In this document: positions 45,697 to 53,891 of the stretch, piece by piece
How the letters are laid out: every line of letters starts with the position of its first letter
Position numbering within the stretch: position 1 is the stretch's first letter
From: Variovorax paradoxus
GTDB lineage: Bacteria; Pseudomonadota; Gammaproteobacteria; Burkholderiales; Burkholderiaceae_C
Reading direction: 5' to 3'
Assembly (NCBI RefSeq): GCF_000834655.1
Contig: NZ_JXQQ01000004.1
Location: forward strand, 1-64,000
Length of the DNA stretch: 64,000 nucleotides
Program-made: the position numbers and the translations under genes
Notes under the pieces: model-generated
What the model was told of the DNA's origin: nothing
Database searches by the model: none
The model's input: the letters and a program-made list of their open reading frames with translations, nothing else

Positions 45697-46487
45697 GCGG
45701 TTGTCACTCCCAGCGCTGCGGCTTTCTCTGCGATCTTCTCGAATGTCTTGCCGCTGCCGAAGTACACCTCCTGCACCTTCGGATGGTCGCGGATCTCCAG
45801 CGGCTTGCCCTGGGCGATGAGGCGGCCGCGCGCGAGCACGATCATGCGGTCGGCGTACGCGAACACCACGTCCATGCTGTGCTCGGTGAAGAGCACGGCC
45901 ATGCCGCGCTGAATGACGAGGTCCTTGGTCAGCGCCATGAGCGAGTTGCGCTCCTTGGGCGCCATGCCGGCGGTGGGCTCGTCCATCAGGAGCAGCTTGG
46001 GCGAGTTGGCCATCGCGATGGCGAGCTCGACGCGCTTCACGTCGCCATAGGCCAGCACGCTGCAGGGCCGGTCGGCCTGCGATTTCATGCCGACCTGGTC
46101 GAGCAGCGCGAGCGCCTCGTCGCGCTTGTGGTCTGCCGCGCGGCGCCACATCGAGAACAGCTTTTGGTCGTGCGAGAGCAAGGCCATCTGCACGTTCTCG
46201 ACCACGGTGAGCGAGGCGAAGGTCTCGGCGATCTGGAAGGTGCGGCCGACGCCCTTGCGCCAGATCTCGCGGGGCTTCCGGCCCACGAGTTCGTGGCCGT
46301 CGAGCGTGATCGAGCCCTGGTCGGCCTTCAGCTGGCCGTTGACCATGTTGAAGGTCGTGGACTTGCCCGCGCCGTTGGGGCCGATGAGCGCGAGCAGCTC
46401 GCCCGCGGGCAGCTCGAAGCTGATGCCGTCCACGGCCTTCACGCCGCCGAAGGACTTGCCGAGGTTCTGTACCTTGAGGAGGCTCAT
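45693..46487 (-). CDS. livG: Branched-chain type ABC transporter ATPase LivG
   Basis: A 264-residue ATPase with Walker A GPNGAGKST at ~37-45, VGRTFQIAETF, a signature region that reads SVLAYGDVKRVELAIAMA (AYGDVK where LSGGQ-like residues occur; LivG proteins often have AYGEQR), and LLMDEPTAGMAP. It starts within the permease stop codon and ends within livF. Confidence 0.92.
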   Translation of the reverse strand: MSLLKVQNLGKSFGGVKAVDGISFELPAGELLALIGPNGAGKSTTFNMVNGQLKADQGSITLDGHELVGRKPREIWRKGVGRTFQIAETFASLTVVENVQMALLSHDQKLFSMWRRAADHKRDEALALLDQVGMKSQADRPCSVLAYGDVKRVELAIAMANSPKLLLMDEPTAGMAPKERNSLMALTKDLVIQRGMAVLFTEHSMDVVFAYADRMIVLARGRLIAQGKPLEIRDHPKVQEVYFGSGKTFEKIAEKAAALGVTTA

Positions 46488-48415
46488 GCTTTCACCTCCT
46501 TGAGCTTGGCATCTGCTTCTGCTGTTTCATTCTTCGGTGCACGCCAGCGATCGGCGAGTTGCTTGACGGAGCCGGCAATGCCCTGCGGGAACAGCAGCAC
46601 CAGGATCAGGATGATGGCGCCGAGCATCGCGCGCCAGTAGTCGGTGTTGCGCGCCACGGTGTCGTGCAGCCAGGTGAAGGTGACGGCACCGACCACCGGG
46701 CCCGCCAGCGTCTGGATGCCGCCGAGCAGCACCATCACGAGGCCGTCGACCGACTTGCCGACCGAGAGGCTCTCGGGCGAGATGCTGCCCTTGGAGAAGG
46801 CGTAGAGCGCCCCGGCAAGGCCCGCCACGGTGCCCGCGATCACGAAGGCCATCCACTGCATGCGCTTCACGTCGATGCCGATGGCGTCGGCGCGCAGCAC
46901 GGAATCGCGGCCCGCGCGCAATGCATAGCCGAAAGGCGAGAACAGCACGCGGCGCAGCCACCACACGCCGGCACCCACGAGCACCAGCGTGAGCCAGTAG
47001 TAGGCCTGCTTGTTCGAAAGCCATTCGGAGGGCCACACGCCGGTCAGGCCGTTGCTGCCGCCGGTGAAGCTGTCCCACTGGTAGGTGATGGCCCAGGTGA
47101 TCTGCGCGAAAGCCAGCGTGAGCATCGCGAGGTAGACCCCCGAGAGCCGCACCGCGAACCAGCCGTAGACCAGCGCGCCGAGCGCGGCCACGGCCGGCGC
47201 GACGATCAATGCAAGTTCCATCGGCAGGTGCAGCGAGCGAACCAGCAGCGCGGCGCCGTAGGCGCCGAGCCCGAAGTACGCGGCATGGCCGAAGGAATGC
47301 ATGCCCGCCGGGCCCATGATGAAGTGCAGGCTGGTGGCGAACAGCGCGGCGATCAGCAGGTCGATCATCAGCACCATCGTGTAGGGCGAGTTCACCGTGA
47401 GCAGCGGCAGCACCGCGAGCATCAGCCCGAGCACTGCGGCGGCGACGAGGTAGGCGTTGCTCGGCCGGCGCAGCGGCTCTTCCTGCATGCCCACGTAGCG
47501 GCTGGGCGCCTGCGGCCGTCCGAACAGACCCCATGGCCGCCAGACCAGCACGATCGCCATCACGAGGAAGTCGACCATCAGCGTGAGCTTGGAGAACGAC
47601 ACGTCGATGCCGAAGATCTGCACCACGCCCAGCCAGATGCACACGGCCTTGATCTCCGCAATCAGGAGCGCCGCCACATAGGCGCCAGGCAGCGAGCCCA
47701 TGCCGCCGACCACCACCACGACGAACGCGGCGCCAATGGTGTTCAGGTCCATCTCCAGCGTCGCGGGCTCGCGCGGCAGCTGCAGCGCACCGCCCAGGCC
47801 CGCGAGCAATGCGCCGAGCGCGAACACCGCGGTGAAGAGCCAGGCCTGGTTCACGCCGAGTGCGCTGACCATTTCGCGGTCTTGCGTGGCGGCGCGCACC
47901 AGCGTGCCGAAGCGCGTACGGGTGAGCAGCAGCCAGACGAGGCCGAGCACGAGCGGCCCGACGACGATCAGGAACAGGTCGTAGGAAGGAAACTGGCGCC
48001 CGAGGATTTCGATCGAGCCTTTCAGGCCCGGCGCACGCGGGCCGAGCAGCTCGTCAGGCCCCCAGAGCCACAGCACCGCGTCCTTGATGACGAGCACCAG
48101 CGCGAACGTGGCCAGGAGCTGGAAGAGTTCGGGCGCCTTGTAGATGCGGCGCAGCAGCAGCACCTCGATCAGCGCGCCGAGCACGCCGACCGCGAGCGCC
48201 GCGATCAGGAGCGCAGGCCAGAAGCCCAGGCTCGAGCCCAGCTTCTCCACGAGCGTGTAAGCGACATAGATGCCGACCATGAAAAACGATCCATGGGCGA
48301 AGTTGACGATGCGCGTCACGCCGAAGATCAACGAGAGACCGGCCGCCACGAGGAAAAGCGAGGACGCGCCGGCCAACCCGTTGAGCAACTGAACAACGAA
48401 GCCTGAAAAGCTCAT
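46484..48415 (-). CDS. Fused LivH-LivM ABC transporter permease
   Basis: A 643-residue membrane protein combining both permeases of a Liv-type importer. Residues 1-~290 are LivH-like (LVAAGLSLIFGVTRIVNFAHGSFFMVGIY; TAVFALGALLAGLGGAL; AAFVVVVVGGMGSLPGAY), residues ~320-643 LivM-like (LLIAALFATSLHFIMGPAGMHSFGHAAYFGLGAYG; FVIAGTVAGLAGALYAF). Normally these are two genes. About fifteen hydrophobic helices are evident. The fusion fixes 1:1 subunit stoichiometry. Confidence 0.92.
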   Translation of the reverse strand: MSFSGFVVQLLNGLAGASSLFLVAAGLSLIFGVTRIVNFAHGSFFMVGIYVAYTLVEKLGSSLGFWPALLIAALAVGVLGALIEVLLLRRIYKAPELFQLLATFALVLVIKDAVLWLWGPDELLGPRAPGLKGSIEILGRQFPSYDLFLIVVGPLVLGLVWLLLTRTRFGTLVRAATQDREMVSALGVNQAWLFTAVFALGALLAGLGGALQLPREPATLEMDLNTIGAAFVVVVVGGMGSLPGAYVAALLIAEIKAVCIWLGVVQIFGIDVSFSKLTLMVDFLVMAIVLVWRPWGLFGRPQAPSRYVGMQEEPLRRPSNAYLVAAAVLGLMLAVLPLLTVNSPYTMVLMIDLLIAALFATSLHFIMGPAGMHSFGHAAYFGLGAYGAALLVRSLHLPMELALIVAPAVAALGALVYGWFAVRLSGVYLAMLTLAFAQITWAITYQWDSFTGGSNGLTGVWPSEWLSNKQAYYWLTLVLVGAGVWWLRRVLFSPFGYALRAGRDSVLRADAIGIDVKRMQWMAFVIAGTVAGLAGALYAFSKGSISPESLSVGKSVDGLVMVLLGGIQTLAGPVVGAVTFTWLHDTVARNTDYWRAMLGAIILILVLLFPQGIAGSVKQLADRWRAPKNETAEADAKLKEVKA

Positions 48416-48495
48416 AAGGACCCTGAGGAAACTGGAGACACCGCGCCCCGCCGCACGTCATCGGCGGCGGCGGGCGCGTTGCAGGAGCCGCGCAG

Positions 48496-49701
48496 TCAGT
48501 CTGCGGGGCGCATCTTCTTCACTTCGTCGTCCGAAGGCTGGAACTTGGCACCGTCGAGGTACACGTAGTCGACCATCACGCCCTTGCCGCCGTCGTTCTT
48601 GGTCTTGCCGACGTACGCACCCATGGTGGACTGGTTGTCCTGTGCGCGGTAGTTGATCTTGCCGAAGGGGGTGTCGACCTGCAGGCCCTTGAAGGCCGCG
48701 ACCAGCTTTTCGGTGTCGGTGCCGCCGGCCTTCTTGATGCCCGCCGCGATCGAGTGGATCGCGCTGTAGCCGACCACCGAACCGAGGCGCGGGTAGTCCT
48801 TGAACTTGGCCTGGTAGGCATCGAGGAAGGCCTTGTGCTCGGGCGTCTTCACGCCGTTCCACGGGTAGCCGGTCACGATCCAGCCGTTGGGCGCTTCGTC
48901 CTTCAGCGGGTCGAGGTATTCGGGTTCGCCGGTCAGCACGCTCACCACTTCACGGTCCTTGAAGAGGCCGCGGGTGTTGCCTTCGCGCACGAACTTGGAA
49001 AGGTCGGCACCGAACAGCACGTTGAAGATCGCGTCGGGCTTGGCATCGGCCAGCGCCTGCACGACGCTGCCCGAGTCGACCTTGCCCAGCGGCGGCGCCT
49101 GTTCGGTGACGAACTCGACGTCGGGTTGCGCGGCCTTCAGCAGCGTCTTGAAAGTGGCAGCCGACGACTGGCCGTATTCGTAGTTGGGGTACACGATCGC
49201 CCAGCGCTTCTTCTTGAGCTTGGCGGCCTCGGGCACCAGCATCGCGACCTGCATGTAGGTCGAAGGGCGCAGGCGGTAGGTGTACTTGTTGCCGTTGCTC
49301 CAGACGATCTTGTCGGTGAGCGGCTCGGCAGCCAGGTAGAAGAATTTCTTTTGCTTGGCGAAGTCGGTGAGCGCCAGGCCCGTGTTCGAGAGAAACGCGC
49401 CGGCCAGCACGTCGATCTTCTCGCGCGAGATGAGTTCTTCGGCCACGCGCACGGCATCGCCGGGGTTGGCGTTGTCGTCGCGGCTGATGAGTTCGATCTT
49501 CTTGCCGTTGATGCCGCCCTTGGCGTTGATCTCGTCGACGGCCAGCTCCATGCCCTTCTTGTAGGGCTCCAGGAAGGCGGGCTGCGCCTTGTAGCTGTTG
49601 ATTTCGCCGATCTTGATCACGCCCTGCGCATGCGCGGGGACGAGGGCTGTGGCCAGCGTGACGACGGAAGCGGCGCAGAAGGCAAGGCGCAATGGATTCA
49701 T
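48496..49701 (-). CDS. ABC transporter periplasmic binding protein, Leu/Ile/Val class (first)
   Basis: A 401-residue exported protein with a Sec signal ending at AHA (residues ~1-25), then IKIGEINSYKAQPAFLEPYKKGMELAVDEINAKGGINGKKIEL, a type I binding fold. It heads the transporter genes (SBP, LivHM, LivG, LivF) and follows the DUF1185 pair. The ligand cannot be read from sequence; the operon suggests a pyridine carboxylate or its amide. Confidence 0.9.
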   Translation of the reverse strand: MNPLRLAFCAASVVTLATALVPAHAQGVIKIGEINSYKAQPAFLEPYKKGMELAVDEINAKGGINGKKIELISRDDNANPGDAVRVAEELISREKIDVLAGAFLSNTGLALTDFAKQKKFFYLAAEPLTDKIVWSNGNKYTYRLRPSTYMQVAMLVPEAAKLKKKRWAIVYPNYEYGQSSAATFKTLLKAAQPDVEFVTEQAPPLGKVDSGSVVQALADAKPDAIFNVLFGADLSKFVREGNTRGLFKDREVVSVLTGEPEYLDPLKDEAPNGWIVTGYPWNGVKTPEHKAFLDAYQAKFKDYPRLGSVVGYSAIHSIAAGIKKAGGTDTEKLVAAFKGLQVDTPFGKINYRAQDNQSTMGAYVGKTKNDGGKGVMVDYVYLDGAKFQPSDDEVKKMRPAD

Positions 49702-49757
49702 CGGGAAGCTCCTAGGGGTTCAAACAGAAAACAGGTGTGCGGTGCGGCGAAGACGGA

Positions 49758-50342
49758 TCAGCGAAGACCGTCTTCTCCCTTGATTTCGCTGGCTTGCAGC
49801 CCGCCGATGCGCGGCAGCGGACGGCCGCTGTCGGTGACGGCCACGGCCACGACGATCTCGTTGGCGCGCGGCGCATCGGACACGCGGGCCTCGATGGCGT
49901 CGAAGTGGCTGCGCACGAAGGCGGCGTCCTTGTGGCCGAGCGGCACGTCGATGGCGGTGCCGAGCGTGCCTTGCTTCTTGGCCGAAGGCACGAGCGCCGC
50001 GCCCTTCTCGACCGCCACGCGCAGCGGCGCGCCGAGCTTGGGATGCAGGATGGCGGCCGCATGCTCGAGCTCGCCGCGCTCGCCGACGATGGCGGCCTTG
50101 CCGTAGCTCTGCGCCTGGCCGGGCTCGATGCCGAGCGCCTTCACGGCCTTCTGGCCGAGCAGCGCGCCGAGTTCTTCGCCGATGGCGATGAGCTCGTCGA
50201 GGTTCTGGCTGAAGCGGCCGGCGTAGGGGTTCTCGATCACGGCAATGGCGACGGCGCGGCGCGTGGGCGGCGTCACTTCCTGGCCCATTTCCTTGCGGAC
50301 TTCATCGACCTGGACGACGAGCTTTCGGATGTTGGCGGTCAT
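49758..50342 (-). CDS. DUF1185 'amino acid synthesis' family protein (A)
   Basis: A 194-residue protein of the PF06684 type, whose biochemical role is not known despite the family name. It shares with its neighbour the motifs SYGKAAIVGERGELEHAA, a PSAKKQG loop, AIDVPLGHKDAAFVRSHFDAIE and the terminal EDGLR. It starts MTANIRKLVVQVDEV. It sits directly before the importer genes and after its paralogue, in the operon headed by hnr. Confidence 0.82.
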   Translation of the reverse strand: MTANIRKLVVQVDEVRKEMGQEVTPPTRRAVAIAVIENPYAGRFSQNLDELIAIGEELGALLGQKAVKALGIEPGQAQSYGKAAIVGERGELEHAAAILHPKLGAPLRVAVEKGAALVPSAKKQGTLGTAIDVPLGHKDAAFVRSHFDAIEARVSDAPRANEIVVAVAVTDSGRPLPRIGGLQASEIKGEDGLR

Positions 50343-50381
50343 GTTCTGTGTGTTCCTTGTCTTGTCTCTGTGTGCGTGGGA

Positions 50382-51023
50382 TCAGCGCAGGCCGTCCCAC
50401 TTGCTGATGTCTTTCGCGAGCAGGCCGCCGACGCGGGCGTGCACGCGGTAGCCGGTGCTCATCGCGAGGATGAAGACGATCTCGTCGGCCGCGGGTGCGC
50501 CGGGCACGCGCACCTCGATGGCATCGAACTGGCCGCGCACATAGCTCGCGTTGATGTTGGTGAGCGGCACGTCGAGCGCGGCGCCGGGCGGGCCGACCTT
50601 CTTGGTCGAGGGCACGATCGAGAGCGCATTGCCGGGCTGGCCCGTTTTCTCTTCGGCGATGCCCGCGGTGTAGGCGACGCGGCTGCCCTTCCAGCCGAGC
50701 AGTTCGCGCATCGCGTAGCCGCCGGGCACGTGCCAGAGCGCACCGTGCTCCAGCTCGCCGTCGGCGCCGACGATGGCGCCCTTGCCGTAGGTGGCGATCT
50801 GCTCGAGCGGCACGTCCATCGCGGCGTGCAGCTGGTGCGCCATGTCCACGCCCACGGGGTCGAGCAGCGCCATCATCGGCAGGATGTCGGGCTCGTAGCG
50901 GCCGGCGAAGGGATTGGTCAGCACCGCGCCGATGGCACCGCGCACCAACGGCGTGTCGGCACGCGGTCCGAACTCGTGGTGGATGTGCTCGACATGGGTG
51001 AAGACGCGGCGAATATCGATCAT
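50382..51023 (-). CDS. DUF1185 'amino acid synthesis' family protein (B)
   Basis: A 213-residue paralogue of the next gene. It has NPFAGRYEPDILPMM, TYGKGAIVGADGELEHGALWH, STKKVGPPGAALDVPL, VRGQFDAIEVRVPGAPAADEIVF and the same DGLR end. Two diverged copies side by side suggest a hetero-oligomer or two related steps. No nucleotide or metal site is obvious apart from conserved Gly/His residues in the central motif. Confidence 0.82.
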   Translation of the reverse strand: MIDIRRVFTHVEHIHHEFGPRADTPLVRGAIGAVLTNPFAGRYEPDILPMMALLDPVGVDMAHQLHAAMDVPLEQIATYGKGAIVGADGELEHGALWHVPGGYAMRELLGWKGSRVAYTAGIAEEKTGQPGNALSIVPSTKKVGPPGAALDVPLTNINASYVRGQFDAIEVRVPGAPAADEIVFILAMSTGYRVHARVGGLLAKDISKWDGLR

Positions 51024-51043
51024 GAAAAAGAACCTTGCTTTCG

Positions 51044-51946
51044 TTAAGCAAATACTGAACCAACTGTTTTGGGCAGCACGGTCTGCAGCGGCTTCGAGCA
51101 TAAGGGCTCGACAAGTCGGAACTGCCCCTGACAAACGAGTAGAGCGGCCCAGACGAGCCCACCTTTTTGCAGGACCTTGGCGCAGATCGCGCCCGTATCG
51201 AGTGCGCTCTTGACCTGCGACGGTGCGAGCGGCGGCACGTCGACGGTGACCAGGGTATCGCCCAGGTCGCTGTCGTCCTTGCATTGGCTGGCGGGCTTGC
51301 GCTGGATGAGGCCGTCGTCCACATCGACGGCGTTGGCGATCACCGTCGCCGCCGCATCGGCCTGCGCCGCAGTGGCGGCCAGGACCGTCACGCTGTCGGC
51401 GATGCCCAGCGAGAAACTGCGTCCGCGCCAGCCGCTGGTGGCAACGCCCCGCACCGGTTGGCTGGCGTGCAGTTCGAACTGGCCGTCGGTGGTGAGCACG
51501 CCGCTGTCGCGCCAGTCGAAGCGCGCGATGTCGGCGAACACGCCCACGCGCGCCGAGTGGCCGGGGGCCAGGTGCAGCGCGATGTCGCCGCCGTTGTTGA
51601 TCCAGGCGCGCTCGATGCCGGGGCGGTCGTAGAACGCGATCAGCTCCTGCGCCACCGAACCGGCCACGCCCGCCATCGGCGTGATGAAGGTCGGCGAAAA
51701 CGCGGCGCACGCATCCCACATGCGCTGGCCGACGACGCCGCGCGGACGCATCCTGTCGGTCACCGGCAGGCGCAGCAGCGGCAGTTCGCGCACCAGTTCG
51801 TCGAGCACATGGCCAAAGCGCGCCCACGCCGCGTCGTGCGCGGCCGCGACGGCGTACGGGTCGCCGTGCGCCTCGGCCACGATGTCGATCGGGCCGTGGT
51901 TGAAGTGCCAGCGGCCGCCGTCGAGCAGGCTGCGTTGAGCGGACAT
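51044..51946 (-). CDS. UPF0280 family protein (ApbE-like fold)
   Basis: A 300-residue protein of the UPF0280 group, remotely related to ApbE flavin transferases. It shows FITPMAGVAGSVAQELIAFY, a Gly-rich NNGGDIALHLAPG and RGVATSGWRGRSFSLGIADSVTVLA, which parallel the ApbE nucleotide and Mg segments. ApbE proteins attach FMN covalently to threonine in partner proteins. It begins 3 bp after hnr, so a role in maturing the reductase or another flavoprotein is a reasonable inference. Confidence 0.8.
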   Translation of the reverse strand: MSAQRSLLDGGRWHFNHGPIDIVAEAHGDPYAVAAAHDAAWARFGHVLDELVRELPLLRLPVTDRMRPRGVVGQRMWDACAAFSPTFITPMAGVAGSVAQELIAFYDRPGIERAWINNGGDIALHLAPGHSARVGVFADIARFDWRDSGVLTTDGQFELHASQPVRGVATSGWRGRSFSLGIADSVTVLAATAAQADAAATVIANAVDVDDGLIQRKPASQCKDDSDLGDTLVTVDVPPLAPSQVKSALDTGAICAKVLQKGGLVWAALLVCQGQFRLVEPLCSKPLQTVLPKTVGSVFA

Positions 51947-51949
51947 GGT

Positions 51950-53575
51950 TCAGCCCAGCATGGGTGCGTGGCCAAGCGGCCACGGGTTGGCGTCGTCCAT
52001 GACGAGCCACTGTCGCGCGAGCGGTGCGCCGTCTTCCTGCCACGCACCGCGCGCGAGTGCCTGCTCGAGCGAGAAGATGTGCTCCATGTGGCCGCCGAGC
52101 GCTTCGTAGTCGTCGCGCCGCATGCTGAATTCGATCGGCGCCACGATGGCTGGCGTGGGCACGGTGCCGAAGCTGTTGTCGGGCATGCGCATGACGTCGG
52201 CCATCACGGTGATGCCGCCGCCAGGCCACACATAGGCCGGCGCACCGCCGCAGGTGACGTTGACCAGCGAACGCTTGATCGCGCGCGTCAGCAGCACGGG
52301 GTTTTCGGTCACGCCGGCACGCAGGCTCCCGCCCGCACCGCCGAGGAACAGCACGGTGCACAGCGACGGTTCGCAGTTCTCGCCGATGCGGTCGACGATG
52401 CGCTTCACTTCGGCGGGCATGTCCTGCTCGATGGGCTTGAGTGCTTCGTCGAGCACGTACCACTGCGCGTGCTCGCCGGTGGTCGAGGTCATCAAGAGCC
52501 GCAGGCCCGGACGCGCGACGCCTTCTTCCCAACCCTCGATGATCGCGAGCGGATCGGCGATGTCGGTACCGCCCCAGCCGTTGCCCGGGTTGGCCACCTG
52601 GAAGTAGCGCCCCGGCGTGGACTTGCGCCCCAGCATCTGGATGCCCGAGGGCGCCATGTCCAGGCACCGGCCGGCCTGGTGCTCGGTGAGCACGCCGGTG
52701 ATGTGGTCGTCAACGACCACCACCTCGTCGGCCACGCCGGCGAATTGGCGCGCGAAGATGCCGACCGCCGCGGAGCCGCAGCCCACGCGCATGCGCTGCT
52801 CTTCCACGCCGTTGACGATGGGCGCCTTGCCGGCCTGGATGACGAGGGTGGAGCCGCCGTCGATGGTGCACTCCACCGCCTTCTTGTTGCCCAGCAGCTG
52901 CATGAGTTCGGCCGTCATGCGGCCTTCCTTCTTGCTGCCGCCGGTGAGGTGGTGCACGCCGCCGAGCGAGAGCATCTGCGAGCCGTATTCGGCCGTGGTG
53001 ACGTGGCCCACGACCTCGCCGCGGTAGCGCACGTTGGCCTGCTCGGAGCCGAGGAACCGGTCGGTGTCGATCTTCACCTTGAAGCTGCAGTAGCTGAAGA
53101 TGCCTTCGGTGACGACGGTGACCATGTCCACGCCCTGGGCCTTGGAGGCCACGATGAAGGGGGCGGGCTTGTAGTCGGGGTAGGTGGTGGAGGAGCCGAC
53201 GCCGGTGACGAAGACTTCGTCGGCGTGCAGCAGGTCGCCGCTCCAGTCGGGGGCGCCCGTCTCGGCCGCTTCGGACTTTTCGGCCGCCGGGCGATCGAAG
53301 GGCACCAGCGTGGGCGCCTCGCTCGCGATCGCGCGACGCAGCAACACGACGGGGTCGACGCGCACCAGCACGCCTTCGCGGTTGGCATAACGGTCGCAGG
53401 CACCCGTGCGGCCGTCGGAGATCTGGCACAGCACCGGGCATGCGTTGCACTCGACCTTCGCGGTGCTCATCTTCTCGTTGCGCGGCGGCGCCTTGCCGAA
53501 GGCGCTCGCGCCGGCTTCGGCGACCACCGGCATGTCCATGCCTGGCAATCCGTCTGTCTTGGTGTGTTCGGTCAT
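51950..53575 (-). CDS. hnr: 6-hydroxynicotinate reductase-like iron-sulfur protein
   Basis: Predicted 541 residues from the ATG at 53575; a longer frame from a TTG has no ribosome site. Cysteines 43, 46, 50 and 60 (VECNACPVLC, TGACDRY) suggest an iron-sulfur cluster. Further on are VTGVGSSTTYPDYKPAPFIV, ECTIDGGSTLVIQAG, FQVANPGNGWGGTDIADPL and TCGGAPAYVWPGGGITVMADV. These fit the Eubacterium 6-hydroxynicotinate reductase family, which uses reduced ferredoxin to form 1,4,5,6-tetrahydro-6-oxonicotinate. The presence of enamidase, the next enzyme, in the divergent operon strongly supports this. It is the first gene of the minus-strand catabolic operon. Confidence 0.85.
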   Translation of the reverse strand: MTEHTKTDGLPGMDMPVVAEAGASAFGKAPPRNEKMSTAKVECNACPVLCQISDGRTGACDRYANREGVLVRVDPVVLLRRAIASEAPTLVPFDRPAAEKSEAAETGAPDWSGDLLHADEVFVTGVGSSTTYPDYKPAPFIVASKAQGVDMVTVVTEGIFSYCSFKVKIDTDRFLGSEQANVRYRGEVVGHVTTAEYGSQMLSLGGVHHLTGGSKKEGRMTAELMQLLGNKKAVECTIDGGSTLVIQAGKAPIVNGVEEQRMRVGCGSAAVGIFARQFAGVADEVVVVDDHITGVLTEHQAGRCLDMAPSGIQMLGRKSTPGRYFQVANPGNGWGGTDIADPLAIIEGWEEGVARPGLRLLMTSTTGEHAQWYVLDEALKPIEQDMPAEVKRIVDRIGENCEPSLCTVLFLGGAGGSLRAGVTENPVLLTRAIKRSLVNVTCGGAPAYVWPGGGITVMADVMRMPDNSFGTVPTPAIVAPIEFSMRRDDYEALGGHMEHIFSLEQALARGAWQEDGAPLARQWLVMDDANPWPLGHAPMLG

Positions 53576-53673
53576 CGGGGCGTTCTTGTGGGCGGTATGT
53601 GTATGGGCAATCCGGTCCGGTGGGGTTTGCAACAAACGTGCCGTCAGCCCGCTTGTGCGTCGCCTGCCGTTTG

Positions 53674-53727
53674 TGTAGCATTCCCTACACTTTCATGTTG
53701 CATTCACTACATTGAAGATCAATGTAG
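53674..53727. promoter_or_regulatory. Operator array between hnr and fpr
   Basis: Two 16-bp dyads with arms TGTAG/CTACA and a CATTCN spacer: TGTAGCATTCCCTACA (53674-53689) and TGTTGCATTCACTACA (53696-53711), centres 22 bp apart (two helical turns). The second overlaps a perfect longer dyad CTACATTG-AAGAT-CAATGTAG (53707-53727). The array sits in the intergenic region between two divergent catabolic operons and is the best candidate binding site for the nearby TetR regulator, though other regulators are possible. Confidence 0.7.
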
Positions 53728-53891
53728 CAAACAGGCCCGATGCTTGCAATGGTGTTTTCTCGCGATGTTCATCGGGGTTTTTCCGACCAACGACAATGGA
53801 GGGTTCGGAGCCGGCCGACGTCTTGCGCCCCAAGGGCGTGCATCTCGGCTCAGCCAACCTCCCCTGTTACCAACCAACTCTTGAGTTCCGT

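Noticed and set aside
44962..49701. Reading the importer simply as a branched-chain amino acid transporter
   Set aside because: The protein class is right, but the surrounding nicotinate genes make a pyridine-type substrate more likely; the ligand is left open.
51044..51946. Annotating the UPF0280 protein as ApbE itself
   Set aside because: The similarity is remote and no flavin-transfer activity is established for this family; only a hypothesis is given.
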